The notes under the pieces were generated by a model, which searched no databases, was not told the DNA's origin, and saw only the letters and a list, made by a program, of their open reading frames with translations. From contig NZ_JABMCZ010000003.1 in NCBI RefSeq assembly GCF_013186535.1, forward strand, positions 2,232,001 through 2,296,000: a stretch of DNA of 64,000 nucleotides, read 5' to 3'. The position numbers and the translations under genes were made by a program. Below are positions 7,274-15,681 of the stretch, in pieces (position 1 is the first letter of the stretch; every line of letters begins with the position of its first letter). The stretch is from Nocardia terpenica. Its GTDB lineage: Bacteria; Actinomycetota; Actinomycetes; Mycobacteriales; Mycobacteriaceae.

Positions 7274-8688
7274 CAGCAGCCGCCGAGGGCCGTGCCCTGG
7301 TCGATGCCGTAGCGGTGGCCGTGGCCCGGGGCGGGGGTCAGGGCGGCGAGGAGGTCGGCGGAGGTTTGGAGGAAGCTGATCACCGGGAGCCATCGGGGCT
7401 GGGGGGCGTCGGGGCGGGTGTCGGTGAGATCGGGGGCGCGCCAGAGGAGTTCGGGGGACCAGCGGACCACCGGGTCGGAGGAGTTGGCCAGGACGGTGGC
7501 GCGAGTGCGGTGGACCTGGTTGGCGGGCGGGCCCGCCCACAGGGCCGCGCAGACGCGGTGTCGCTGGTCGGCGTCGTCGGCGAAGATCGCGCTGCCCGCG
7601 GTGGCGCCCAGGCTCTGGCCGTAGACGTACAGGTGCGGCGGGTCGGGCAGGGCGGCCAGCCGGTGTTCGACGGCGGTGAACAGGGCGCGGGCGGACCGTT
7701 CGGCGGCGGCGCGGCCGAAGACGAAGGTCGCCCAGCTCGGCGCCTCGGAGTATTGCAGCCCGACCAGCGCCACATCGCCGCCGAAGCGCCGGTCCAGCCC
7801 CTCGGCGGCCTGGCCGTCGATCCAGCCCGAGCCGGTCGGCACCACCACGACCAGATTCGACCGCCGCAGGCCACCGGATCGCTCCAGCTCGCTGATCGCC
7901 AGGGCGACACGGGAATCCAGATCGGGCGCCGATTCGAGGCCGACATACACCCGCACCCCTCGCTGCGGCTGTCCGGCCACGAATCGGCGCCCCTGCGCCC
8001 CGAGCGAGGGCCAGCTCACCGCGGAGCCCGTGCTCCCCGATCGGGAGTACGAAACCGGCTGCACCACATCGGGTTCCAGCTCGGCATTGGCGGCCGCGTA
8101 CGCCTGTTCCCGCCACTGCACCAGCGCCGGAACCACGGCGAACTGCGTGGCCAGCACCGCCAGCACCCCGAGCCCGACGCTGCGCATCCGCCCCAATCTC
8201 CGCACCGTCCACCGCAATCCGCGCACCACGCCGATCGCGAGGGCGACGACGACCACGGCCCCGAGCAGACACTGCACCCAGTACCCCGGCCCGACGCCCG
8301 GAAAATTCATGGCCGCCCGCAACCGGTTCTGCCAGTAATTCGCATGCACCGCCGCCCCCGTGAGCGCCACCACCCCCACCCCGGCCACCCACCACCGATA
8401 CCTACCCCACCGCCCATTGACATCGATCCCACGCCACCGCAACACAATTCGCGCCAGCCCGGCAATCGCCAACGCGACCACCACCAGCAGCGCACTCAAA
8501 ATCGCCTGCGCCCCGGCCGTCCGCGGCAACAGCCCCGGCGCCAACGACGCCACCCCACCCGCAGCCACGGCAAGCGCCGTACCGATCCGCGGCGGATGCC
8601 GGGCGGCAAGCGAAAACCCCTGCCGCAGACGGGATCTCACCGTGTCGAACCGCCCGGTGCCCTGGGTCGAGCGGATGGATGAACTCAT
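7273..8688 (-). CDS. Membrane-anchored alpha/beta-hydrolase (Abhydrolase_9 type)
   Basis: A 471-residue protein. The N-terminal half has several hydrophobic segments (about residues 35-70, 72-88, 98-112, 130-150, 165-185), fitting the actinobacterial Abhydrolase_9 N-terminal membrane domain. The C-terminal half is an alpha/beta-hydrolase with nucleophile motif LYVYGQSLGATAG and upstream LVVVVPTGSGW. Such proteins are predicted membrane esterases or lipases; no substrate can be named. The stop overlaps the palindromic element at 7249-7273. A pair of the same elements lies about 60 bases upstream of its start. Confidence 0.85.
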   Translation of the reverse strand: MSSSIRSTQGTGRFDTVRSRLRQGFSLAARHPPRIGTALAVAAGGVASLAPGLLPRTAGAQAILSALLVVVALAIAGLARIVLRWRGIDVNGRWGRYRWWVAGVGVVALTGAAVHANYWQNRLRAAMNFPGVGPGYWVQCLLGAVVVVALAIGVVRGLRWTVRRLGRMRSVGLGVLAVLATQFAVVPALVQWREQAYAAANAELEPDVVQPVSYSRSGSTGSAVSWPSLGAQGRRFVAGQPQRGVRVYVGLESAPDLDSRVALAISELERSGGLRRSNLVVVVPTGSGWIDGQAAEGLDRRFGGDVALVGLQYSEAPSWATFVFGRAAAERSARALFTAVEHRLAALPDPPHLYVYGQSLGATAGSAIFADDADQRHRVCAALWAGPPANQVHRTRATVLANSSDPVVRWSPELLWRAPDLTDTRPDAPQPRWLPVISFLQTSADLLAALTPAPGHGHRYGIDQGTALGGC

Positions 8689-8749
8689 GGAAACTCCTGA
8701 ATCAGTAAAATTTGGCGGCCGGGTGCCTATCGCGGCTACGCGCCGATTC

Positions 8750-8826
8750 CCTTGATCCCGGCGTGCTTTTGGCCGGGATCTCCGCCTTTCGAGTGGATCC
8801 CGGCCAAAAGCACGCCGGGATCAAGG
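8750..8826. repeat. Head-to-head pair of palindromic elements (copies 3 and 4)
   Basis: Copy 3 is at 8755-8779 and copy 4, in opposite orientation, at 8797-8821. Both have arms ATCCCGGC/GCCGGGAT and the loop GTGCTTTTG or its complement. Their shared flank CCTTGATC/GATCAAGG extends the relation, so 8750-8780 and 8796-8826 are perfect 31-bp inverted repeats around a 15-base spacer. Each copy could fold on its own, or the two could fold into one long hairpin. Confidence 0.9.
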
Positions 8827-8900
8827 AGGGGAACGCCGGGATCAAGGATGGGAACGCCGGGATCAAGGATGGGAACGCCGGGATCAGGGGGGAACGCCGG
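8822..8900. repeat. 21-bp tandem array beside the element pair
   Basis: Three full 21-base units (8822-8842, 8843-8863, 8864-8884) of the form CAAGGATGGG followed by AACGCCGGGAT, then a degenerate fourth (CAGGGGGGAACGCCGGGG). Each unit ends in GCCGGGAT, the right arm of the palindrome, and starts with the flank CAAGG that is also found, inverted, on the far side of the pair. It lies between two minus-strand genes. Confidence 0.9.
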
Positions 8901-8960
8901 GGCTGAAAGAGGGGTGCGCCGGAGTGGAGGGAGAGGTGCGCCGGGACCAAATGGTGGGCA

Positions 8961-9704
8961 TCACTGCGAAACCGGCTGGGGTAGGCGGGAAATGATGGTG
9001 CGGCGGTACTTGATCGCCGCGAGGATCAGGGCCGCGAAGGCGGACAGGGCCAGGGCGGGTGGGCCGATGAGGCCGAGGAGTTGGGTGGCGAGGTGTTCGC
9101 CCTCCAGGCGGGTGCCGAAGAGGTACTCCGGGCGCGGGGGTGCGTAGTTCTGGCGGCGGGAGTTGAGGTCTACCGCGGTGGTGGCGATGGTGGCGAGGGT
9201 CTGGCAGCGGAGGTTGTCGAGATCGTCGGAGATGGTGGTGCAGGCGGCGTGCATGCGCTGTTCCAGGGCGGCGTCCACGGCCTGGCGGGCCCACGGGCCG
9301 AGGGGCTGGCCCGCGTGGTCGGCGTAGCGGAGGATGTCGTAGCCGAGATCGTGGGCCTTGCAGGCGGTGTCGAACTCGTGGGGGAGCGGGAGGGGGGAGG
9401 AGCAGGCGCCGTCGGGGTCGACCAGCAGGCCGTTCTCCATCACGGGCCGGTAGCCCGCGTCCGCGGCGAAATCGTCCGGCAGCGCCACCGACCAGGGATG
9501 TGCACCCGTCAGGTCCGTCACCGCGTCCCGGGCCGTCGCGTTCTCGGCGGGGGCGGTGACGCTCGCCGAGGCCGCGGGGGTGAACGCCGCGGTCGTGGCC
9601 GCCACCGTCGCGGCCACGGCCAGTGCGGCGGCCCCGCGGCGCAGCACGCGCCGAGAGGTCTTGCCCGCCAACGGGGTACCCGGAAAATCCAGTGCGTCGC
9701 TCAT
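8961..9704 (-). CDS. Secreted phospholipase A2-like protein with C-terminal anchor
   Basis: A 247-residue protein with an N-terminal export signal (RRVLRRGAAALAVAATVAAT, alanine-rich, Tat-like double arginines) and the motif FDTACKAHDLGYD, which matches the Cys-x-x-His-Asp active-site pattern of prokaryotic phospholipase A2 proteins. Two further cysteine-bearing segments (DGACSSPLPLPHEFD, LRCQTLA) suggest disulphides. A hydrophobic segment followed by KYRR near the end (ALSAFAALILAAIKYRR) suggests the enzyme is tethered with the catalytic domain outside. ATG 9704 starts directly before the signal; GTG 9767 is possible. Activity is inferred from the motif only. Confidence 0.7.
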   Translation of the reverse strand: MSDALDFPGTPLAGKTSRRVLRRGAAALAVAATVAATTAAFTPAASASVTAPAENATARDAVTDLTGAHPWSVALPDDFAADAGYRPVMENGLLVDPDGACSSPLPLPHEFDTACKAHDLGYDILRYADHAGQPLGPWARQAVDAALEQRMHAACTTISDDLDNLRCQTLATIATTAVDLNSRRQNYAPPRPEYLFGTRLEGEHLATQLLGLIGPPALALSAFAALILAAIKYRRTIISRLPQPVSQ

Positions 9705-9799
9705 GCCGTCCGACGCTAGGAATCGCGGGTCGAACCGCGCCTCACGCTGCGGGTCGAGTTCCGGCACGCAGGGGCGGGGGAGGATCGGCGCCGAGGCCG

Positions 9800-9810
9800 T
9801 ACCGGAGTAG
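9800..9810. promoter_or_regulatory. Candidate regulator site before HK1
   Basis: TACCGGAGTAG, an imperfect inverted repeat about 65 bases before the first histidine kinase gene. It differs by one base from the centre of the perfect palindrome in front of the second histidine kinase (23772-23791). The shared sequence suggests a binding site for one or both NarL-type regulators; inference only. Confidence 0.35.
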
Positions 9811-9860
9811 GGGCCGCGATCTCACCCGTGGGTATGAGGACGCGGCGAACAGGCGTTATC

Positions 9861-9866
9861 TAGTGT
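9861..9866 (+). promoter_or_regulatory. Candidate -10 element of HK1
   Basis: TAGTGT fits the TANNNT -10 consensus and ends seven bases before ATG 9874, so transcription would begin at or next to the start codon (leaderless mRNA). No ribosome-binding site is present, which agrees. No good -35 is seen. Confidence 0.45.
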
Positions 9867-9873
9867 CGTACCC

Positions 9874-11085
9874 ATGGTTCGGGCAGTGCAGAAGATGGGG
9901 CGGGTGGCGCGGAAGCCGGGTCGGCTCCGCACGGAATTCGACATACTCACCGGCATCGTCACTCTCGTCTTCTTCGCGGTGGGGTGGCCCACGCTGCACG
10001 TCACCCATCAGGTGCCGATCGCCGCGCAGCCGTTCATCGCGGGCCTGGCCGCCTTCCCCTTCGCCCTGATCCGCGTGAATCCGGCGCTGGGCTGGGCGAT
10101 CTCGGCGGGGTCGGCGCTGCTGATCGCGCTCGCGATCCCGCATCAGCCCGGCCACCACATGGCGTTCCAGGTGGTGCACATCCTGGCGCTGTTCGCCCTG
10201 CTGTTCGCCGTCGCGGTGCGCGCGCCCATGCAGATCGTGGTGATCGCCTGGGCATCCACCTCGGTGCTGTTCGGCACCACCATGTCCAACAACGGGAATC
10301 CGTGGGGCTGGCCCATCGGCATGACCGGCCTGGTGATCTTCGGCCTGCTGGTGCGCTGGCTGGTGCTGTCGCGCAAGGCCCTGGTCGAACAGGCCGAGGA
10401 GAACGAGCTGGAGCGGGCCCGCCGCGCCATCCTCGAGGAGAAGGCCCGCATCGCCCGCGACCTGCACGACGTGGTGGCCCACCACATGTCGATGGTGGTG
10501 GTGCAGGCGCAGACCGCGCCCTACCGGGTGACCGACGTATCCCCGGCCGCCCGTGCCGAATTCGAGTCGATCGGGGCCTCGGCGCGGGAGGCGCTCAACG
10601 AGATCCGCAGCATGCTCGGCGTGCTGCGCAGCGATGGGCAGCTGCCCGAGCACGCGCCGCAGCCCGCCGCGGTCGACCTGCTGACCCTGCTCGACGGCGC
10701 GCGCCGGGCCGGAATGCCGGTGGAGTGGACCGTCGACGGTGCGCTGCAAGCGATTCCGGACACCGTCGGCCTGGCGCTGTACCGGATCGTGCAGGAGTCG
10801 CTGTCCAATGCCTCCCGGCACGCCGCCGGGGCCGCGGTGCGGGTGAGCGTGGCGGTCGGCGCGTCCGCCGTGGAGGTGGCGGTCGGCAACGGCCCCGGCG
10901 GGACGACCACCCCGGGCGCCCCGGGCACCGGCATCGCGGGCATGCGCGCGCGGGCCGAGGCCATGGGCGGCGAGCTCACCGCCGGGCCGCGACCGGACGG
11001 CGGATTCGAAGTCAGGGCGACGCTTCCGCTGACCGCGGGCGCGGCCGAGGCGGACGCGGCGACGATTTCGGCGGACTCGGTCTAG
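9874..11085 (+). CDS. NarL-type sensor histidine kinase (HK1)
   Basis: A 403-residue membrane histidine kinase. Several N-terminal transmembrane segments (about residues 28-150) form the sensor part without a large external domain. A linker coil (EEKARIARDLHDVVAHHMSM, given here only as the family motif) contains phospho-acceptor His198, typical of HisKA_3 kinases that pair with NarL/FixJ regulators. A HATPase domain ends the protein (GTGIAGMRARAEAMGG). The partner is almost certainly the regulator at 12107, although an undecaprenyl-diphosphatase gene lies between them. The signal is unknown; cell-envelope stress is a guess from the neighbours. Confidence 0.92.
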   Translation: MVRAVQKMGRVARKPGRLRTEFDILTGIVTLVFFAVGWPTLHVTHQVPIAAQPFIAGLAAFPFALIRVNPALGWAISAGSALLIALAIPHQPGHHMAFQVVHILALFALLFAVAVRAPMQIVVIAWASTSVLFGTTMSNNGNPWGWPIGMTGLVIFGLLVRWLVLSRKALVEQAEENELERARRAILEEKARIARDLHDVVAHHMSMVVVQAQTAPYRVTDVSPAARAEFESIGASAREALNEIRSMLGVLRSDGQLPEHAPQPAAVDLLTLLDGARRAGMPVEWTVDGALQAIPDTVGLALYRIVQESLSNASRHAAGAAVRVSVAVGASAVEVAVGNGPGGTTTPGAPGTGIAGMRARAEAMGGELTAGPRPDGGFEVRATLPLTAGAAEADAATISADSV

Positions 11086-11148
11086 ACGGGTCCGCGACGG
11101 GCGGATCGGGTGCGGCGAATCCGGTTCGGACATGCGAGACTCGTCACG

Positions 11149-12099
11149 ATGCTCACCTACATCCAAGCCATCGTCATCGGTGCCCTGCAAGGCGTCACCG
11201 AGCTGTTCCCCATCTCCAGCCTCGGGCATTCGGTGCTGGTCCCGGCGTGGATCGGCGGCTCCTGGGAGCAACTGGTCACCGAGGGCGACTCCGCCGACGG
11301 CACCCCGTACCTGGCGTTCGTCGTCGCGCTACACGTGGCCACCGCGCTCGCGCTGCTCGGCTACTACTGGCGCGACTGGCGCGACATCATCGTCGGCTTC
11401 CTCGTCACGCTGCGCACCCGCCGGATCGAGACCTCCGCGCAGCGGCTGGCCTGGCTGATCATCCTCGCCACCATCCCGGTCGGCGCGCTCGGCCTGGTGC
11501 TGGAACATCCGCTGCGCACCATGTTCGCGACGCCGATCTTCGCCAGCGTCTTCCTGACCCTCAACGGCGTCGTGCTCATCGTCGGTGAGGGACTGCGCCG
11601 CCGCAACGGTCCGTCGCTGGCCGACTACGGACGGACATTCGCCGAGCGCGAGGCCCGCGCCGCCGCCGAGGCCCGCGGCGTCGCGGTCGCGGCGGACACC
11701 CGCGCCGAGTCCGAACGGCGGCTGGCGTCGCTGAGCGTGAAGGACGCCCTCGGCATCGGCCTGGCCCAATCCGGTGCGCTGCTGGCCGGATTCAGCCGCT
11801 CCGGCCTCACCATGGTCGGCGGCCTGCTGCGCGGGCTCGACCACGAGGACACCGCCAAGTTCGCCTTCCTGCTCGCCACCCCGGTCATCCTCGCGGCGGG
11901 CGTGCTGAAGCTGCCGGAGCTCGCCGGACCGCAGGGCGCGCACATTCACGGCCAGGCCCTGGTCGGCGCGATCGTGGCCGGGGTGGCGGCGTGGCTGGCG
12001 GTGCGGTTCCTGGAGCGGTTCTTTCAGAGCCGCACGCTGCTGCCGTTCGCGGTGTACTGCCTGATCGCCGGGCTGGCGTCGATCATCCGGTTCGCGTGA
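11149..12099 (+). CDS. uppP: Undecaprenyl-diphosphatase UppP/BacA family
   Basis: A 316-residue integral membrane enzyme of the UppP (BacA) family, which recycles the undecaprenyl lipid carrier for peptidoglycan synthesis and can confer bacitracin resistance. Motif 1 is present as LQGVTELFPISSLGH (Glu and His kept) and motif 2 as LAGFSRSGLTMVGGLLRG (the SRSG arginine kept, but Ala replaces the usual Pro). A charged insert of about 45 residues (RRRNGPSLADYG ... ERRLASLS) makes it longer than the usual 270 or so. ATG 11149 begins right at the family N-terminus. It sits between kinase and regulator, seven bases before the latter. Confidence 0.88.
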   Translation: MLTYIQAIVIGALQGVTELFPISSLGHSVLVPAWIGGSWEQLVTEGDSADGTPYLAFVVALHVATALALLGYYWRDWRDIIVGFLVTLRTRRIETSAQRLAWLIILATIPVGALGLVLEHPLRTMFATPIFASVFLTLNGVVLIVGEGLRRRNGPSLADYGRTFAEREARAAAEARGVAVAADTRAESERRLASLSVKDALGIGLAQSGALLAGFSRSGLTMVGGLLRGLDHEDTAKFAFLLATPVILAAGVLKLPELAGPQGAHIHGQALVGAIVAGVAAWLAVRFLERFFQSRTLLPFAVYCLIAGLASIIRFA

Positions 12100-12106
12100 G
12101 GTCGGC

Positions 12107-12766
12107 GTGCCCATCACGGTTCTGATCGCCGACGACCAGGCGATGGTGCGGCAGGGCTTCGGCGCCCTGCTGGCCGCCCAGCCCGATATCAGCGTCATCG
12201 GGGACGCGCCCAACGGCAAGATCGCGGTGGCCGAGGCCAAGCGGCTGCGCCCCGACGTGGTGCTCATGGACGTGCGCATGCCGGAGATGAACGGCCTGGA
12301 CGCGGCCCGCGCCATCCTCGCCGCCGGATTCGATCCGCCGGTGCGGGTGTTGATGCTCACCACCTTCGATATCGACGACTACGTCTACGAGGCATTGAGC
12401 CTGGGCGCCAGCGGTTTTCTGCTCAAGGACGCCCCCGCCGACGAACTGGTGCGCGCGGTGCGGGTGGTGGCCGACGGGCAGGCGCTGCTGGCGCCGACGG
12501 TGACGCGGCGGCTCATCGCCGACGTGACCCGGCGGCGCGCGCGCCCCAAACCGGCACCGGCGCTGGACATGCTGACCCCGCGCGAACGCGAGGTGCTCGA
12601 GCTCATCGCGCGCGGCATGTCCAATGTCGAGATCGCCGAGGCGCTGTTCGTGGCCGAGCAGACGGTCAAGACCCATGTGTCCAAGGTGTTCTCGAAACTG
12701 AACCTGCGCGACCGCGCGCAGGCGGTGGTGCTGGCGTACGAGTCCGGGCTGGTGACACCGGGCTGA
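12107..12766 (+). CDS. NarL/FixJ-family response regulator (RR1)
   Basis: A 219-residue regulator: receiver domain with acidic pair DD at residues 9-10, phospho-acceptor Asp55 (VVLMDVRMPEMNG) and Lys in LLKDAPADELVRAV, then a LuxR-type helix-turn-helix (LTPREREVLELIARGMSN, then EIAEALFVAEQTVKTHVSKV). GTG 12107 follows the uppP stop by seven bases. Likely partner of HK1. A short candidate site resembling that of the second system lies before HK1, so autoregulation is plausible. Confidence 0.93.
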   Translation: MPITVLIADDQAMVRQGFGALLAAQPDISVIGDAPNGKIAVAEAKRLRPDVVLMDVRMPEMNGLDAARAILAAGFDPPVRVLMLTTFDIDDYVYEALSLGASGFLLKDAPADELVRAVRVVADGQALLAPTVTRRLIADVTRRRARPKPAPALDMLTPREREVLELIARGMSNVEIAEALFVAEQTVKTHVSKVFSKLNLRDRAQAVVLAYESGLVTPG

Positions 12767-12812
12767 CCGGGTAGGATCGCGACGCGATACGGTCGCCGGA
12801 AGGGGAAGTTTG

Positions 12813-14561
12813 GTGTTGCGCAGCGGTGACGTGTTCGCCGGGTTCACCATCGACCGGCTGCTGGGTCAGGGCGGCATGGGTTCGGTGTACCTGGCGCGAC
12901 ACCCGCGGCTGCCCCGGCTGACGGCATTGAAGCTGCTGAATCGGGAGTTGTTCACCGACGCCGAGATTCGCGCCCGCTTCGAGCGCGAGGCCGACCTGGC
13001 CGCGCAGCTGGACCACCCGAACATCGTCGCCGTCTACGATCGCGGCACCGAGGACGATCAGCTGTGGATCAGCATGCAGTACGTCGACGGCGTGGACGCG
13101 GCGAGCGTGAACCCGCACTCGCTGCCGCCGGAGCGGGCGGTGCAGGTGATCGAGGGCGTCGCCGAGGCACTGGATTACGCGCACGGGTGCGGCGTACTGC
13201 ACCGGGATGTGAAGCCCGCCAACATCATGCTGGCCCGCTCGGGCGGCGGCAAGGGCGAACGGGTATTTCTCACCGACTTCGGCATCGCCCGCCTGCGCGA
13301 GGACTCCACGCACCTCACCCAGGCCGGAATGTTCACGGCCACACTGGCTTACGCGTCGCCGGAGCAGATGACCGGCACCGCGCTGGACCACCGGTCCGAC
13401 CAGTACTCGCTGGCGTGCGCGCTGTACTGGCTGCTGACCGGGACCGGGCCGTTCGATTCGCCCGATCCGGCCGCGCTCATCCGCGGTCATCTGCAGCTGC
13501 CGGTGCCGCCCGCCAGCGCGCGGCGGCCGGGACTGACACCGGCCATGGACGCCGTGCTCGCGCGGGCGATGGCCAAGGGGCCGCTCGAACGCTTCGCCAG
13601 CTGTGCCGATTTCGCGGCCGCCGCGCGGCAGGCGCTCCGGGGCCGGATGCCCGCCATGCCGGTGCCCGTGTCGTCCACCGCGGTGCCGGTGCCGCCCGCC
13701 GGGTATCTCCCGGCAGAGGAATCGGTTGCCCCGCAGAGGTATCCGCCGGAGGCTCTCGCCCCCACGTCGCCGGTCTATCCGACCGGGACCGGATTCGCGC
13801 CGGTTCCCACTGCGCCGCAACCGATGTCGCGGCGCCCGTCGAACGCCCTGATCTGGCTGGCGGTGGGCCTCACGGTGGTGCTGGTCGCCGTCGTCGCGGT
13901 GGGTACCACGCTGTGGCTCGGCTCGGGGCACCACAGGGGCAAGCCGGTGCGCGCCGAGCCGCCGCGCCCCAGCGTCGTGCCACCGCCGGTCCCCACCACC
14001 CGGGCCCCGGCCCCGACCTCGATATCGCCTGCGCCGCCACCGGATCCGCGTTCGCAGGCGCAGAGCGGTTTCTCCGCGCTGCTGCCGCCGGGGTCCAACA
14101 CCACGGTCGGCTACGCGTATCAGGACGCGTCGTGCGCCTGGAAGAAGCCGGGCGAGGCGGGCACGGTACTGCAGGACGAGCCGCTCAAATCCGGTCCGTG
14201 GCAGGGTGTTTGGGAGTGCACCCCGAAGGCCGCCGGGACCGGCCTGTCCATCGCGTACGCGGTGGTGGTGTACGACAGCCCCGCCGCCGTGCAGGCCGCG
14301 GTCGCCGCGCTGCCCGCCAAATCCGCGGTGCCCGGCTACAAGCAGGGCATCGCGTACAACGCGCACAGCTGGGCGATCCCCGACCGGTACGATCCGGCGC
14401 ACTACGAGACCGCGCAGCTGGCCGTGACCTTCGACTCCGATCCCCTCCGCGCCGATACCCTGCTGTACGTGCGGCTCTGGGGTGGTTCCGGCGCGCCCGA
14501 CACCGCCCCGCCCTCCGCGCACGAGGCGGTCGCCGAATGGTGGGAAGCCGCGCCGCTGTGA
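12813..14561 (+). CDS. Transmembrane Ser/Thr protein kinase (Pkn1)
   Basis: A 582-residue Hanks-type kinase. Glycine loop LGQGGMGSVYLAR, Lys40 in LTALKLL, HRDVKPANIML catalytic loop and DFGIARL are all intact, so the enzyme should be active. A proline-rich linker follows, then one transmembrane helix at about residues 345-369 (LIWLAVGLTVVLVAVVAVG) and an external domain of about 190 residues with two cysteines (DASCAWKK, WECTPKAAG), of the PknH-sensor-like type. GTG 12813 is preferred over TTG 12810 because AAGGGG lies seven bases before it. It follows RR1 by 46 bases. Confidence 0.93.
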   Translation: MLRSGDVFAGFTIDRLLGQGGMGSVYLARHPRLPRLTALKLLNRELFTDAEIRARFEREADLAAQLDHPNIVAVYDRGTEDDQLWISMQYVDGVDAASVNPHSLPPERAVQVIEGVAEALDYAHGCGVLHRDVKPANIMLARSGGGKGERVFLTDFGIARLREDSTHLTQAGMFTATLAYASPEQMTGTALDHRSDQYSLACALYWLLTGTGPFDSPDPAALIRGHLQLPVPPASARRPGLTPAMDAVLARAMAKGPLERFASCADFAAAARQALRGRMPAMPVPVSSTAVPVPPAGYLPAEESVAPQRYPPEALAPTSPVYPTGTGFAPVPTAPQPMSRRPSNALIWLAVGLTVVLVAVVAVGTTLWLGSGHHRGKPVRAEPPRPSVVPPPVPTTRAPAPTSISPAPPPDPRSQAQSGFSALLPPGSNTTVGYAYQDASCAWKKPGEAGTVLQDEPLKSGPWQGVWECTPKAAGTGLSIAYAVVVYDSPAAVQAAVAALPAKSAVPGYKQGIAYNAHSWAIPDRYDPAHYETAQLAVTFDSDPLRADTLLYVRLWGGSGAPDTAPPSAHEAVAEWWEAAPL

Positions 14562-14586
14562 CCCGGCTGTGCCATCGTGGTCACTC

Positions 14587-15681
14587 ATGACCCGTGTGCA
14601 CGTGATGAGGATGCGGTGGCGGCCCGATGCCGGGCGGCTGGTGACCCTGATGGCGGTGGCCTTCGGCCTGACCGTGGTGATCACCCGCTTGTATCTGATG
14701 GCCTCCGGCTACCCCAAGATCGGCGGCAGCACCTATCACATCGCGCACGCCCTGTTCGGCGGCCTGCTGCTGGTGATCGCCTGCATGCTGCAGCTCATGT
14801 CGTCCGGGCGCACCGCACTGATCTGGGCGGCGCTGCTGTCCGGTGTGGGTCTGGGGTTGTTCATCGACGAGGTCGGCAAGTTCATCACCTCCGACAACAA
14901 CTACTTCTTCCCGCTGGCCGCGCCCATCATCTATCTGGCCTTCCTGCTGACCGTGGCCGCCGCCCGCTACGCGGCGAGCCGCCGGGTGCGCTCGCCGGAA
15001 CTGGCGCTCGGCGCGGTGACCGAGGAGATCGGCCGATCGGTCGGCGCGCGGCTGAGCACCCAGCGGCAGCAGGAACTGCTGACCGAATTGCGCGGAATCG
15101 ACCCCGACGCCTGCGGACCCGAGTCCCGCGCGCTGGCCGCCGCGCTGCGGGACTACCTCACCGCCGCGCCCTGCGAGACCGAGCCGACGCTGGGCGGCCG
15201 CCTGCTGCCGGTCGCCCGGCGGCTGGAGCGGCGGCTGCTGCCCCTGCCCGCGCTGCGTGTGGCGCTGATCGCGGTGCTCATCGCGCACGCCGTCTGGTCA
15301 CTGCTGCGGCTGGGGCTGGCCGGGGTGGTGATCGCCGGGTGGCATTCGCGCTGGCCCACCCTGGACCGCATGCTCGACGTCACCCACGGCCACGGCTGGA
15401 AGTCGATGGTGGGGCTGGCCATCGCCGCCGCCGCCGAACTGGCGGTCGGCATCGGCTGCGCGGTCGGCGCGTTCGCCTGGCTGCGCGGCGACGAGGATCT
15501 CGGTGTGCGCCTGGGTATCTGGTCCGATGTGGTGTCGCTGACCGTGGTCAACGTGCTGGCCAGTTACTTCAGCCAGTTCCTCACGGTGTTCACCGCGATT
15601 GCCGAGGCGCTTTTGCTGTGGGCGTTGGTGCGCTACCGGATACGGCGCGCTGCTCAGCCGAAGAACGCGGCCGCCTCCTGA
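14587..15681 (+). CDS. Multi-pass membrane protein, function unknown
   Basis: A 364-residue membrane protein I cannot assign. Hydrophobic segments lie at roughly residues 17-38, 52-70, 74-95, 102-122, then after a soluble middle of about 90 residues at 220-245, 275-300, 315-345. A polar motif (LGLFIDEVGKFITSDNNYFF) between early helices is the most conserved-looking part. It follows Pkn1 by 25 bases, so it may belong to the same operon. Its last 28 bases overlap the end of the convergent pfkA. Confidence 0.75.
   Translation: MTRVHVMRMRWRPDAGRLVTLMAVAFGLTVVITRLYLMASGYPKIGGSTYHIAHALFGGLLLVIACMLQLMSSGRTALIWAALLSGVGLGLFIDEVGKFITSDNNYFFPLAAPIIYLAFLLTVAAARYAASRRVRSPELALGAVTEEIGRSVGARLSTQRQQELLTELRGIDPDACGPESRALAAALRDYLTAAPCETEPTLGGRLLPVARRLERRLLPLPALRVALIAVLIAHAVWSLLRLGLAGVVIAGWHSRWPTLDRMLDVTHGHGWKSMVGLAIAAAAELAVGIGCAVGAFAWLRGDEDLGVRLGIWSDVVSLTVVNVLASYFSQFLTVFTAIAEALLLWALVRYRIRRAAQPKNAAAS

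Noticed and set aside
6861..7379. Several open frames on both strands over the 23-bp array, with repeated VDLRVRRPSI-like or GDRRSAHAGI-like units
   Set aside because: The unit length (23) is not a multiple of three, the frames exist on both strands and come only from the absence of stops in the repeat. No start signal or domain.
5267..8395. 1042-codon minus-strand open frame across gatC, gatA and the array
   Set aside because: It runs through two certain genes and a tandem repeat; typical high-G+C shadow.
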